Below, piece by piece: positions 1 to 8,831 of a stretch of 58,767 nucleotides of DNA; position 1 is the stretch's first letter; every line of letters starts with the position of its first letter. Position numbers and translations under genes: made by a program. Origin of the DNA: Methanothrix sp. (GTDB taxonomy: Archaea > Halobacteriota > Methanosarcinia > Methanotrichales > Methanotrichaceae); assembly GCA_017994055.1 (NCBI GenBank), contig JAGOLL010000003.1, forward strand, positions 1 through 58,767, given 5' to 3'. The notes beneath the pieces were generated by a model. The model was not told where the DNA came from, ran no database searches, and saw only the letters and a program-made list of their open reading frames with translations.

Positions 1-388
1 GTATAGGCATTATGGCCTTGGTGCGGGGATTTATCCTCTCCAAGACATCTTCCGGGTCCAGTCCGTAGCTCTGCTCTTCTATCTCGGCAAAGACCGGCCT
101 GGCTCCTACAGATAATGGTGCGTTGGCTGTGGCGATGAATGTAAAGGAGGGCACTATTACCTCATCTCCATTTTCCAGTCCATAGGCAATCATTGCTGCA
201 AAGAGGGCTGAAGTTCCGGAGTTGAATGCCACAGCATAATTTGATCCAACATAATCGGCCAGTTCTCTTTCAAAATCATGGATCTCCGGACCGGCTGCCC
301 AGTTCTTTCTCCTTCTAAGGATTGAGATAATGCTCTCCACATCCTCTTCGTCAGAATAAATTTCAAAAAGGGGTATCTTCCATTCCAT
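1..388 (-). CDS. DegT/DnrJ/EryC1/StrS-family sugar aminotransferase (partial, C-terminus outside window)
   Basis: PLP-dependent aminotransferase of the type that makes amino sugars for surface glycans. About 129 N-terminal residues are visible, starting MEWKIPLFEIYSDEEDVESI. The family pattern is clear: an entry segment with RRRKNWAAGPEIHDFE, then the cofactor-site stretch YAVAFNSGTSALFAAM, then GDEVIVPSFTFIATANA. The catalytic lysine lies beyond the window edge. Its ATG overlaps the TGA of the upstream glycosyltransferase gene by one base (TGATG), so the two are translationally coupled. The exact sugar substrate cannot be told from this part. Confidence 0.85.
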   Translation of the reverse strand, partial: MEWKIPLFEIYSDEEDVESIISILRRRKNWAAGPEIHDFERELADYVGSNYAVAFNSGTSALFAAMIAYGLENGDEVIVPSFTFIATANAPLSVGARPVFAEIEEQSYGLDPEDVLERINPRTKAIMPI

Positions 389-1524
389 CAATGACTCCTC
401 CTGGCGGTCAAAGCCTCGAAAAGCTCCTCCATTTTTTTAGCATTATTTGACCAATCCTCTTCTTCTTCAATTATCTTTCCATTGATTGCATAAAACTTTT
501 CTCTGATGTTAGGATTATCAATGCAGAAATTCACGGCTGAAGCAATCTCTTCTGGATCATCAGGGTTGACGAAAAAGGCATTCTCTTTATCCTTTAAATA
601 CTGTTTATATACGCTGAGATTGCTGAGAATAGGGATGCTGCCGCATGCCATTCCTTCCATTATGCTGCCAGCAAACTGATCCGTCTTTGGCAATGAGATG
701 AAAGCATTTGACGCATTCAGGAAGACAGCCATCTCTTCAGGGGATACAAGCTTGGAGATGATGCGAATGTTATTTATAATTCCCATATCTTTTGCCTTCG
801 AAGTTATCTTCTCCTCATATTCTGGAGTACCATATCCCCGAATGAAAAGGAAAGCCGTATTTGGATGCTCACTTAGAACCTTTGGAATCGAATTTATTAT
901 GCTTTCGATCATATAGTTTTCTTTCAGGGTCCTGTTGCTGAGTATAACTGGCATTTCTGGCTCCAGCCCTAAAGATCTCTTTAGGATAGCGACATCGCTG
1001 GTATAACCTCGGTGAAATATCTCCAGATCTATACCCCATGGAATTCTCATCACCTTTTCAGGGCTGAGGCCGAAGGCATTTATTATGTAATCCCTTGTCT
1101 CTATCGCTGTTGTTGTTACTACATCTGCGGCTCTCAAGCAGAATAGCACTGCCTGTCTCCTCACTGATGATTCTCTGTCCAGTCTGAGGACATCACTTCC
1201 CCAAGCAGAAGCAACGAAGGGATGTATTCCAGATAGACTGCCCAGCACCCCGAAAGTTGAGACATAGTGTGCATTGAGCAGATCTATTTGAGTCTTCCGT
1301 GCCAGCCATCTTATCTGCAGGATGCCCAGAACCAGGTTCAATGGAGGGGATATAATGGGGATGTAACTGATGTGCTTGAGCTTATGAAGGTTAATTCCTT
1401 TTGGGGGGGGATGTATAAAAGAATTAAATGAGAGCAGATGGACCTCATGTCCTCTTCTGGCGAAGAACTCGGCCCATCTAACGGTGTGAATGCTTGCAGC
1501 ATCTGAGAGGAGCATTATCTTCAT
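388..1524 (-). CDS. Glycosyltransferase family 4
   Basis: Probable 378-residue cytoplasmic or membrane-associated glycosyltransferase that adds a sugar from a nucleotide donor to a lipid-linked glycan. The N-terminal Rossmann domain begins MKIMLLSDAASIHTVRWAEFF and carries the GHEVHLLSF strand typical of GT-B enzymes. The C-terminal half has the donor-binding pattern (ILSNRTLKENY, then IMEGMACGSIPILSN), where the E of the EGMACG segment corresponds to the EX7E donor site. I chose ATG at 1524 because it starts the Rossmann strand; an in-frame TTG/ATG lies 30-33 bases upstream. It is followed with a one-base overlap by the DegT aminotransferase, so both probably act on the same glycan. Confidence 0.85.
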   Translation of the reverse strand: MKIMLLSDAASIHTVRWAEFFARRGHEVHLLSFNSFIHPPPKGINLHKLKHISYIPIISPPLNLVLGILQIRWLARKTQIDLLNAHYVSTFGVLGSLSGIHPFVASAWGSDVLRLDRESSVRRQAVLFCLRAADVVTTTAIETRDYIINAFGLSPEKVMRIPWGIDLEIFHRGYTSDVAILKRSLGLEPEMPVILSNRTLKENYMIESIINSIPKVLSEHPNTAFLFIRGYGTPEYEEKITSKAKDMGIINNIRIISKLVSPEEMAVFLNASNAFISLPKTDQFAGSIMEGMACGSIPILSNLSVYKQYLKDKENAFFVNPDDPEEIASAVNFCIDNPNIREKFYAINGKIIEEEEDWSNNAKKMEELFEALTARRSH

Positions 1525-1698
1525 AAGCAAACAACCTTTGTACCGAATCTGCATCAATTACTAATATTTAAGAATTTTTTATTCTCTATTAATTATATAA
1601 TAAAATTTAGGTTTAAAGCTTGGATGAACTCTTCCCGAGTTCAGATGCATTGGTAATGTATTGAGATCTCTTTGCGGAGAGCCTAATTTATATAATTC

Positions 1699-3144
1699 TT
1701 ATTTTATTATAAACATATTTTTTATATGACATATCTCATCCCGATCGATCCCCTTCAAGAGCCAGAGAGCCAGGAAATATACTGCTGCGCAGATGACAAT
1801 AGACCCGGCAATCTCCAGCAGCCCTTGCGGGTGCCAGAGAAGGATGACCATTGACATAGCCAGCGAGGCAATGAGGCATTTAAGGAAAAACCGTCCGTCG
1901 ACACGCACGGGAAAGAGGCCCATTGCATAATACGCTGTGGAGGCCAAGACGAAGACAAAGGCTATGAGAGTTGCCAGAGCGGCACCCAGGATATCCAGGC
2001 GGGGGACGAGGAGGATGGTAAGAACGAGGTTCAGCGCCGCTGCTACAATCCATATAATTGCCGAGTACTTGGTCTTTTTCACAAGCAAGATTATATTGGT
2101 GAGAATGGACGCGACCCCAAAGAACAGCATGCCCACTGCCACAAAGGGGGTTATGATATAACCCTTGTCTGCGATCTCCTGAGTCGACAGAAGGGAGAGC
2201 AAAGGCCAGGAGAGCAGCGTAAGGCCGAAGACGGATGGCAGGGCAAGGGCAAAGAAGTATCTCAATGAATGGTTCAGGATTGTCTCTACCCTCTTCAGAT
2301 TATTCTCATCATAGTGCTGGGATAAAACTACGGGCAATATGCAGGCTACAGGGGTTATAAACATGGTGATGATATTGCCCAGAAGATAGCCTGGTGAGTA
2401 GTAGCCAACGCTGGCTGTGCCCAGGAAGATGCTTATGACATAGCGATCGCTTGAGTTTACCACCCAATCGGACAGACCGCTGGGAATAAGCGGCAAGCCG
2501 AAGGAGAGAAACTCACCGATCTTCTTGAAATTAGGCAACTTAAAGCCTATTCTGGCTAATACAAGGAGCAGCATCACAAGGCAGATCGCGGCCTTGGACA
2601 GCAAGAGGCCGATTACAGCTCCCAGAATTCCTTGTCCCGATGAGACAAAATAATAGGCCAGAACTATGCTCAGGTACATGCTCATCAAAGAGAATAGAGA
2701 GTAGAGCTTGATATGCTGTGATGCCCTGAAAAAATTGAATAATATGGCATTGATTGATTCCAGGAAGACTATCAACGGCAGAACTCTCGTAATTGCAAGA
2801 TTATTATCAAAAAGAAGTGCAGCCAGAGTATCGGAAAAGAAATAGAGGATAATGGACACCATTGCTCCTGCCACAGCCACAGTCAGCAGTATTGAGTAGA
2901 AGCTCTCCTGGATCTCACCTCGTCCCTTGGCAGCAGCCATGAAGCGGACCATAGATTGGGGCAGACCCAGCAGAATTAAAATAGAAATCAGTCCCACGGT
3001 AACATTTACCTGGGCCCAGATGCCATAATCCCCCGCGGATATGTTCTTTGTAAGGATGGGCAAAAGGATGATTCCGCCCAGGTTGGTCAGCAGGTTCATC
3101 AGGCCTATAAGCCCGATTCTCTGCACCAACAATCTCTCGCTCAT
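1699..3144 (-). CDS. Polysaccharide biosynthesis flippase (Wzx/MATE-like)
   Basis: 481-residue integral membrane protein with about 12-14 hydrophobic helices across the whole length, starting MSERLLVQRIGLIGLMNLLT. The length, the early GDYGIWAQVNVTVGLISILILLG segment region and the polar residues between paired helices match the polysaccharide transporter/flippase family that moves lipid-linked oligosaccharides across the membrane. It sits between an acyltransferase and a GT4/aminotransferase pair on the same strand, as expected in a surface-glycan locus. Substrate cannot be predicted. A 174-base gap separates it from the next gene downstream. Confidence 0.8.
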   Translation of the reverse strand: MSERLLVQRIGLIGLMNLLTNLGGIILLPILTKNISAGDYGIWAQVNVTVGLISILILLGLPQSMVRFMAAAKGRGEIQESFYSILLTVAVAGAMVSIILYFFSDTLAALLFDNNLAITRVLPLIVFLESINAILFNFFRASQHIKLYSLFSLMSMYLSIVLAYYFVSSGQGILGAVIGLLLSKAAICLVMLLLVLARIGFKLPNFKKIGEFLSFGLPLIPSGLSDWVVNSSDRYVISIFLGTASVGYYSPGYLLGNIITMFITPVACILPVVLSQHYDENNLKRVETILNHSLRYFFALALPSVFGLTLLSWPLLSLLSTQEIADKGYIITPFVAVGMLFFGVASILTNIILLVKKTKYSAIIWIVAAALNLVLTILLVPRLDILGAALATLIAFVFVLASTAYYAMGLFPVRVDGRFFLKCLIASLAMSMVILLWHPQGLLEIAGSIVICAAVYFLALWLLKGIDRDEICHIKNMFIIK

Positions 3145-3281
3145 TCAAATTAGAGCTATTTCCTCAGGGATTAATAACTCCTTTCGTGTAGCCAAATGCA
3201 TTCTGGAAAGTGAGATTTGGTCTCGGATAGAAGACCTAAATGTCCTATCCAATGAGCAGGGCTTTGCATCATATGAATGGA

Positions 3282-4253
3282 TTATCGAGTACGGCTCCCA
3301 AAAAGTATTATATTTAAAATATTTACATTTTTTATTGAGTAAATTAATATCAACGATGCTAATAAGGCTATTATGCTTGTCGATATCGCTTTTGCATATC
3401 CTGTCCCAAAGCCGGTGTTCAAGAACAGCAGATGAGATGCATAAATTTCTAATGTGAGGCCTCCGATCCAGGATAGCAGCTGTTGCATCTTTGGAATTTT
3501 TGGCAGGACAAGACTCATCGAAATCCATGTTAAGGAAATCCCAGCAAATCCATAAAAAAATTTAGATAAAAGTCCAATTGCAGGATCTGTATAATTGAGG
3601 GCAATTGACCAATCAATTGGCAATAAAGCAAGATAATATTTCCTTCCAAATGAATTCAATTTAGATTTTAAAAAGATTTCTTTATCAACACGCAACATAG
3701 AAAAAGCATAGCCAGCCACAAAAAAAATAATATGAAATCGAATATAATACATCCCAAAGAGATCAAAACCGATAATTGCAAGAGCTGCCAGTGTTGATAA
3801 AATGAAAAGTCCGAACAGGCATGGTCTTCCAGACCTGGACACGCCTGCGGCTATTAAATAAAAAATAAAAAGAACCCAAAGAAACCATAGGCCGTTTCCA
3901 GGATGCATGACCGTTCTTAAAATCGAATCCAATAGGCTTCCGGAGTAGTCGACAAAAGAAAACAATCCGGTAAAATTAAAATCTATAGCATAGTAAAATA
4001 TGATGGTCCAGGTAAAGAAAGGCACAATTAGACGCAGGAACTTTTTCCAAATCCATTTTAGGTCATACTCAGCTTTATTTAGATATAGAATATACCCAGA
4101 AAGAAACATGAACAAAGGCATGTGAAATGCAGCTATGAAATTAAAATAAATATTGCCTTGAATATCTGGAAGAGATCGCTGTAGGGCATGAGCTAATATC
4201 ACAAGCAGGATGGCTAGACCCTTTAAAGCATCAATGTAGGTCTCTCTTGGCAT
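3282..4253 (-). CDS. Acyltransferase family 3 membrane protein
   Basis: 323-residue membrane protein of the acyltransferase 3 (OafA/NodX-type) family, which O-acylates cell-surface sugars using cytoplasmic acyl donors. Visible hallmarks are the N-terminal YIDALKGLAILLVILAHA segment, with the family histidine in LAHA, and about ten hydrophobic helices. The second family signature, FHMPLFMFLSGYIL, follows at about residue 43. Base composition is AT-richer than the flanking core genes, common in surface-glycan loci. It is convergent with nothing and lies 137 bases upstream of the flippase gene on the same strand. Confidence 0.8.
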   Translation of the reverse strand: MPRETYIDALKGLAILLVILAHALQRSLPDIQGNIYFNFIAAFHMPLFMFLSGYILYLNKAEYDLKWIWKKFLRLIVPFFTWTIIFYYAIDFNFTGLFSFVDYSGSLLDSILRTVMHPGNGLWFLWVLFIFYLIAAGVSRSGRPCLFGLFILSTLAALAIIGFDLFGMYYIRFHIIFFVAGYAFSMLRVDKEIFLKSKLNSFGRKYYLALLPIDWSIALNYTDPAIGLLSKFFYGFAGISLTWISMSLVLPKIPKMQQLLSWIGGLTLEIYASHLLFLNTGFGTGYAKAISTSIIALLASLILIYSIKNVNILNIILFGSRTR

Positions 4254-4397
4254 AGATCATGGCAATGGAACCGGAAAGGAGCCTTTTGCAGCTCAGAATA
4301 TAGCACACTTATGATTAAGTTTAAATGGACTTCCAGAGCCACTCTCCTTTGAATCTGCCTGCTACGGCATCTTTACATCGTCGGTGAGGCTATCTCT

Positions 4398-5582
4398 CTA
4401 AGGCCCGGGATATATGACCTCAATATTCTCCATATTCAGAATCAGCTTCCGCAGCTCCTCGCAGTTTATGGCATGCTTGAACTCGCTGCACATCTTCACC
4501 CTCTCGGAGAGATCCACCAGCTCTTCATCCTTCAGATAGTAGCCCATCCTCTGGGTGATGTACTTGAGCGCCTTGGAGCCGGTGTGCTTGCCTATGATGA
4601 TGTGCCTTGCAGCGCCAACCATCTCCGGGGAGTACAGCTCATAGGTTCTGGGCTCCTCCAGGACGGCGGCGACGTGAATTCCCGACTCATGGGCAAAGGC
4701 ATTGGTCCCCACCACCGCCTTATTTCTGGCCACGGGAACCGCCGAGTAGCTCTCCACCAGCTTGGAGAGATCCTTTATCTTGGTCAGATCGTATCCATCC
4801 AGGCCGTAATGAAGGCGCAGGGCCACCAGAAGCTCCTCCAGTGGGGTGTTGCCGCTGCGCTCGCCTATGCCGTTGACCGTGGTATGAAGCTGCTTTGCCC
4901 CCGCCTCCGCTCCGGCCAGGGTGTTGGCCAGGGCCAGTCCCAGGTCGTCATGACAGTGCATGCAGATGGGAATCCGCACTGCCTTTCTCAGCTCGCTGAT
5001 CATGTAATATGTGGTGCGGGGGTTCATGATCCCGACCGTGTCCGCCACGCTGATATAATCGGCATGATACTCCTCTGCCTTCTTATACAGCTTCTTCAGG
5101 ATCTCAAAATCGGTGCGCGTAGCGTCCTCCGCCGAGAAGCGCACTATCAATCCGTGGTCCTTGGCATACTCCACCGTCTGCAGGGCGCAGGATATGGCCT
5201 CGGGACAGCTCATATGCAGCTTATGCTTGAGATGAAGGTCGGAGGTGGCTATGAAGACGCTGATCATATCTACGCCGCAGTCCAATGCAGCATCCACATC
5301 CTTCTTGACCGAACGGGAGAGGGCGGATATCCTGGCATCCAGACCCAGATTGCAGACCTCTCGCACCGCATTCATCTCTGCAGCGGAGACCACGGGAAAT
5401 CCCGCTTCTATGACCTCCACTCCGATCTCATCCAGACGCAGGGCAATATCCAGCTTCTCGTCCGCCCTGAAGACCACCCCCGGCATCTGCTCGCCGTCGC
5501 GAAGGCTCACATCGCAGATCTCAATGTCCAGGGAGGGCGTCCCGGCCATAGCCAGGAACTGATTGAGGGAGTAGTCAGCCAT
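4398..5582 (-). CDS. aksA: Homocitrate synthase family protein, AksA type
   Basis: 394-residue enzyme of the LeuA/homocitrate synthase family. It condenses acetyl-CoA with 2-oxoglutarate and, in methanogens, its longer homologues, in 2-oxosuberate synthesis for coenzyme B. The N-terminal TIM barrel shows DVSLRDGEQMPGVVF (the usual DxTLRDGEQ motif with S for T). The metal-binding CMHCHDDLGLALANTL motif is present, as is VNGIGERSGNTPLEEL. HESGIHVAA and IGKHTG follow in the linker. Length suits AksA rather than long LeuA with its regulatory domain. Citramalate synthase is the main alternative. It follows the Dph6-like gene by 88 bases on the same strand. Confidence 0.8.
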   Translation of the reverse strand: MADYSLNQFLAMAGTPSLDIEICDVSLRDGEQMPGVVFRADEKLDIALRLDEIGVEVIEAGFPVVSAAEMNAVREVCNLGLDARISALSRSVKKDVDAALDCGVDMISVFIATSDLHLKHKLHMSCPEAISCALQTVEYAKDHGLIVRFSAEDATRTDFEILKKLYKKAEEYHADYISVADTVGIMNPRTTYYMISELRKAVRIPICMHCHDDLGLALANTLAGAEAGAKQLHTTVNGIGERSGNTPLEELLVALRLHYGLDGYDLTKIKDLSKLVESYSAVPVARNKAVVGTNAFAHESGIHVAAVLEEPRTYELYSPEMVGAARHIIIGKHTGSKALKYITQRMGYYLKDEELVDLSERVKMCSEFKHAINCEELRKLILNMENIEVIYPGP

Positions 5583-5670
5583 AGCATCCTAGTTGTGAGG
5601 ATTCATTACATAAATCGGTTTCGTAGGAAGCTCTCTTCCGGCTGGAATGCTTGCTGATATAATGGGGAAA

Positions 5671-6996
5671 TCAATATACTGGAAGGTTGGCAAATCGCTC
5701 CAGTATCCAGCGGCATCTCACCTCAGGATGAAATAAAAGGCCGAAGGTGGGTCGGATTGGGTGCCGGAAGGCCATGGGGGCATCTCTGCTGCCTGCCATA
5801 AGAACAAATCCCTCCGGCAGGCTGGCAGCATGATTATGAAGCTGGTAGACCTCCAGAGGCCTGGCCTCTCCCAAAAGGGAGCTGTCCTGGATGATATCTA
5901 TCTCCGTCAGGCCTATGGCTGGGCAGGGGACAGCCGCTCCTCCATATATGGCGGAGATGACCTGCATCCCGGCGCAGATGCCCATCAATGGCCTTCTGAA
6001 GTCTCTTATCCAGGATAGTTGCGATAGATGTCCCAGATATTCATCGTCCTTAAGAGCCGTTCCGCAGAGGATGATTCTTTCAGAGGCATCTATATCCTGG
6101 GGCGTCAGCTCGGTATAATGCAGTATTCTGGATCCGTGCCCGCAATCCTTGAGAGCGGCTCTGACGGGATGGACGAATTCGTATTGGAACAAGCTGTCTG
6201 GCCTGGCACACAGGTCCACCAGGAGGATGCCGCCGCTCTCCGGCCTGGGTGAATCCTGCCGGATGGGGCAGATGCCCTCCGGCTGGCTGCACGGCTCGGC
6301 CCCTCTTTTCTGATCTCTCTTTTCCGCCAGGCGGGCTCTTTCTATGAGAAAACGCCCCCGGTGATTGGCATAGATCTGTGATGACCTGAGTATCTCTATT
6401 CTCTGGCGAAATAGGGGACCGTCAAGGACGAATGTCTCCAGCTCTCCCCCCTCTCCGGAGGGATTGATCTTATACTTTTTTTGGAGAGACTGCAATATCT
6501 GGATCCTCTCCCAGCTCAGAGCCTCACCCAGCCATGATTCATCAAAGGGGTAAGCATAGACCCCGGAGATGATAACCGAAAAGCCGCAATCGAGCAGAAG
6601 CCGGAGATAATCGATCTGATTGGCCTGCCAGAGCGGAGAGCAGCACCAGAGGTCCAGGTCCCGGCAGATCCTCTCCACCCGGGCCGCCTGGTAGACCGAC
6701 TCTATGGCTCCGGTGACTATTCCCTCGATGCCGTATCTATTCCGGGCGGCGGATATGGCTGCCGCCAGATCCTCCAGCTCCTCTTCTTTTCTGCCCGCCG
6801 TGGGCCAGAGGAGGATGGGAATTTCCATAGCCCGGGCCTGCAGATCTGTGCATCGGATATTGGGAGTATGAAACATATAGCTGTCAGGATTTTCGGAGAG
6901 GAGGGTTATGAGGCAGGCGACCTCGTCCTTCTGCCTGGCCAGATGGCAGGCGAAGACGGAGTCCTTGCCCCCGGAGAAGAGCACGCCGAGTTTCAT
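5671..6996 (-). CDS. Fusion: Dph6-type diphthine-ammonia ligase domain plus class I glutamine amidotransferase
   Basis: 441-residue two-domain protein. Residues 1-225 are an N-type ATP pyrophosphatase with the PP-loop LFSGGKDSVFA and Dph6 family motifs: GVYAYPFDESWLG and GEGGELETFVLDGPLF. Dph6 amidates diphthine on elongation factor 2 with ATP and ammonia. A roughly 40-residue charged linker follows. Residues 265-441 form a class I glutamine amidotransferase with the nucleophile in MGICAGMQV and the His-Glu pair in LLFHPEV. The inference is that the second domain supplies ammonia from glutamine. Whether the substrate is diphthine or another carboxylate is open. It lies 55 bases after cobyric acid synthase. 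Confidence 0.75.
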   Translation of the reverse strand: MKLGVLFSGGKDSVFACHLARQKDEVACLITLLSENPDSYMFHTPNIRCTDLQARAMEIPILLWPTAGRKEEELEDLAAAISAARNRYGIEGIVTGAIESVYQAARVERICRDLDLWCCSPLWQANQIDYLRLLLDCGFSVIISGVYAYPFDESWLGEALSWERIQILQSLQKKYKINPSGEGGELETFVLDGPLFRQRIEILRSSQIYANHRGRFLIERARLAEKRDQKRGAEPCSQPEGICPIRQDSPRPESGGILLVDLCARPDSLFQYEFVHPVRAALKDCGHGSRILHYTELTPQDIDASERIILCGTALKDDEYLGHLSQLSWIRDFRRPLMGICAGMQVISAIYGGAAVPCPAIGLTEIDIIQDSSLLGEARPLEVYQLHNHAASLPEGFVLMAGSRDAPMAFRHPIRPTFGLLFHPEVRCRWILERFANLPVY

Positions 6997-7051
6997 CCTT
7001 TTCTAAGAAGGATTGAGGCGGATAAAAAAGATGTTGGGCCCTCTCTCCAGA

Positions 7052-8602
7052 TCAGTCCAGATCCAGCATTTGATAGATCTTCTTCATGTCCAGATGGGCC
7101 TCAGTCGCCCTTGCCAGTCGGTCAAAGCCGTCTGATTGCAGTGCATATCCCTCTGAAGCTATTGCATCGGATTGAATTTGAGGCCGACCGGTTTCACTTG
7201 ATTTTTCGACCTCATGCATGCTCTTTTCCTTGTTCTCTTTTTTACCCTCATCCTTCTTCTCCTCCTTGCGGCGGCGAAGAAAATCGAGAAAAGCAGCCCG
7301 GAAGTTTTCGTTGTCGAATAGGCCATGCAGATAGGTGCCGATCACAATTCCGCTGCCTGAAACCGCCCCGTCGTCTCCGAAGGCATGCTCTTCCGCCGGG
7401 CTGGTCTGGCCCATATGAATCTCGTAGCCCTTTACCCTCTGGCCCTGTATGGGCTCCAGAATGGGTCCGCTGCCGGTGACAGTCTTCTCCACCTGCACCG
7501 TCTTCTTCTCATAGAGGTCGAAGCGGGTTATCGCATCGAGCAGGCCCAGGGCAGGCATGGAGCCGACTGTGTCCTCAATGCCGCAATCTACAATCTCCCG
7601 GCCCAGCATCTGGTAGCCGCCGCATATGCCCAGAACCGGCGTGTTCTCCAGGGATTTGATCTGCCGGTCCATGCCCTTTTCCTGCATCTCCCGCAGGTCG
7701 GAGACGGTGTTCTTGGTCCCCGGTATGATCACCGCATCCGGATGGCCCAGGGGCTCGGACAGGCTGACATATCGGACATGGGCCAGCCGCTCCAGAGGCT
7801 CGAAATCAGTGAAATTGCTTATGCGCGGCAGGCGGATCACCGCTATCTCCAGGCTTTCCCCCGCCGGGGCGGATCTCTTGTCCCCCAGAGAGACCGAGTC
7901 CTCGGAAGGCAGATCCAGGTCGAGGTAGGGCAGGACTCCCAGAACCGGCACGCCAGTAAGCTCAGTGAGCTTGGACAGGCCGCTTCCCAGTATGGCCGGA
8001 TCGCCGCGGAACTTGTTTATCACCAATCCACGAACCAGCGGCCTCAGGTCCTGGGGCAGCAGCTCCACACTGCCGAAGAGGCTGGCGAATACCCCTCCCC
8101 TCTCGATGTCGCCCACCAGGATAATGGGCGCCTGCAAGAGCCGGGCCACATAGATATTGGCTATGTCCCGGTCGAATAGGTTTATCTCCGCTGCGCCGCC
8201 TGCGCCCTCCACGATGATGTAGTCGTATTCCCTCTCCAGCTCCGCGATGGCCCTGTCCACCACCTCTTTTAGGGGCTCCATATCCTGGTAATACTCCGCC
8301 GCAGACCTGTCCGCCACAGGCCGGCCCATGACTATGACCTGAGAGGTGCGGTCCCCTTTGGGCTTGAGCAGTATGGGATTCATCTGCTCGGTGGGCTCCA
8401 CCCTTGCCGCCCAGGCCTGGACCGCCTGGGCTATGCCCATCTCCCCGCCGGAGCGGGTAACCCAGGAGTTGAGGCTCATGTTCTGGGACTTGAAGGGAGC
8501 GACCTTCAGGCCGCGGTCGGAGAGCAGCCGGCAGATGGCGGCGACAAGAGTGCTCTTGCCGGAGTGGGAGGTGGTGCCCAGGACTACCAGAAAGCGGGAC
8601 AT
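7052..8602 (-). CDS. cobQ: Cobyric acid synthase (CobQ/CbiP)
   Basis: 516-residue enzyme that amidates four side chains of adenosylcobyrinate a,c-diamide with glutamine and ATP. The N-terminal dethiobiotin-synthetase-like domain has the P-loop GTTSHSGKST and IVEGAGGAAEINL. The C-terminal amidotransferase has the nucleophile in GICGGYQMLG and the histidine in YLHGLFDNENF. I start at ATG 8602 (MSRFLVVLG), not 36 codons upstream, because family members begin at this strand. Unusually, a charged Lys/Glu-rich stretch of about 45 residues is inserted before the usual C-terminal helix (DRLARATEAHLDM). Cobamides are essential for methanogen methyltransferases. Confidence 0.9.
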   Translation of the reverse strand: MSRFLVVLGTTSHSGKSTLVAAICRLLSDRGLKVAPFKSQNMSLNSWVTRSGGEMGIAQAVQAWAARVEPTEQMNPILLKPKGDRTSQVIVMGRPVADRSAAEYYQDMEPLKEVVDRAIAELEREYDYIIVEGAGGAAEINLFDRDIANIYVARLLQAPIILVGDIERGGVFASLFGSVELLPQDLRPLVRGLVINKFRGDPAILGSGLSKLTELTGVPVLGVLPYLDLDLPSEDSVSLGDKRSAPAGESLEIAVIRLPRISNFTDFEPLERLAHVRYVSLSEPLGHPDAVIIPGTKNTVSDLREMQEKGMDRQIKSLENTPVLGICGGYQMLGREIVDCGIEDTVGSMPALGLLDAITRFDLYEKKTVQVEKTVTGSGPILEPIQGQRVKGYEIHMGQTSPAEEHAFGDDGAVSGSGIVIGTYLHGLFDNENFRAAFLDFLRRRKEEKKDEGKKENKEKSMHEVEKSSETGRPQIQSDAIASEGYALQSDGFDRLARATEAHLDMKKIYQMLDLD

Positions 8603-8831
8603 GCTGGTAGGGGCAGTGTGAAGGTTTATTTGCCTTTTGGAAGGTGGGGTTTTGTTGTAGAGGCTCCAATTTCTTCCATTTTTGTACGCCTCAATCCATC
8701 TTGAATTCAACTGCTGCTTTAGACCTCACTTCATTCCTTTCGCTGAGAAAGGGGTGGAGGAGAAGAGATTAAAGGAGCAAGAGAGATGAGGATTCTCTGA
8801 AAGCAATTTGTATCTGCAAAGGACTACTGCA

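Noticed and set aside
4473..5657. Plus-strand open frame of 394 codons opposite aksA
   Set aside because: It is the antisense shadow of a strongly conserved enzyme; its translation is His/Leu-rich without family features.
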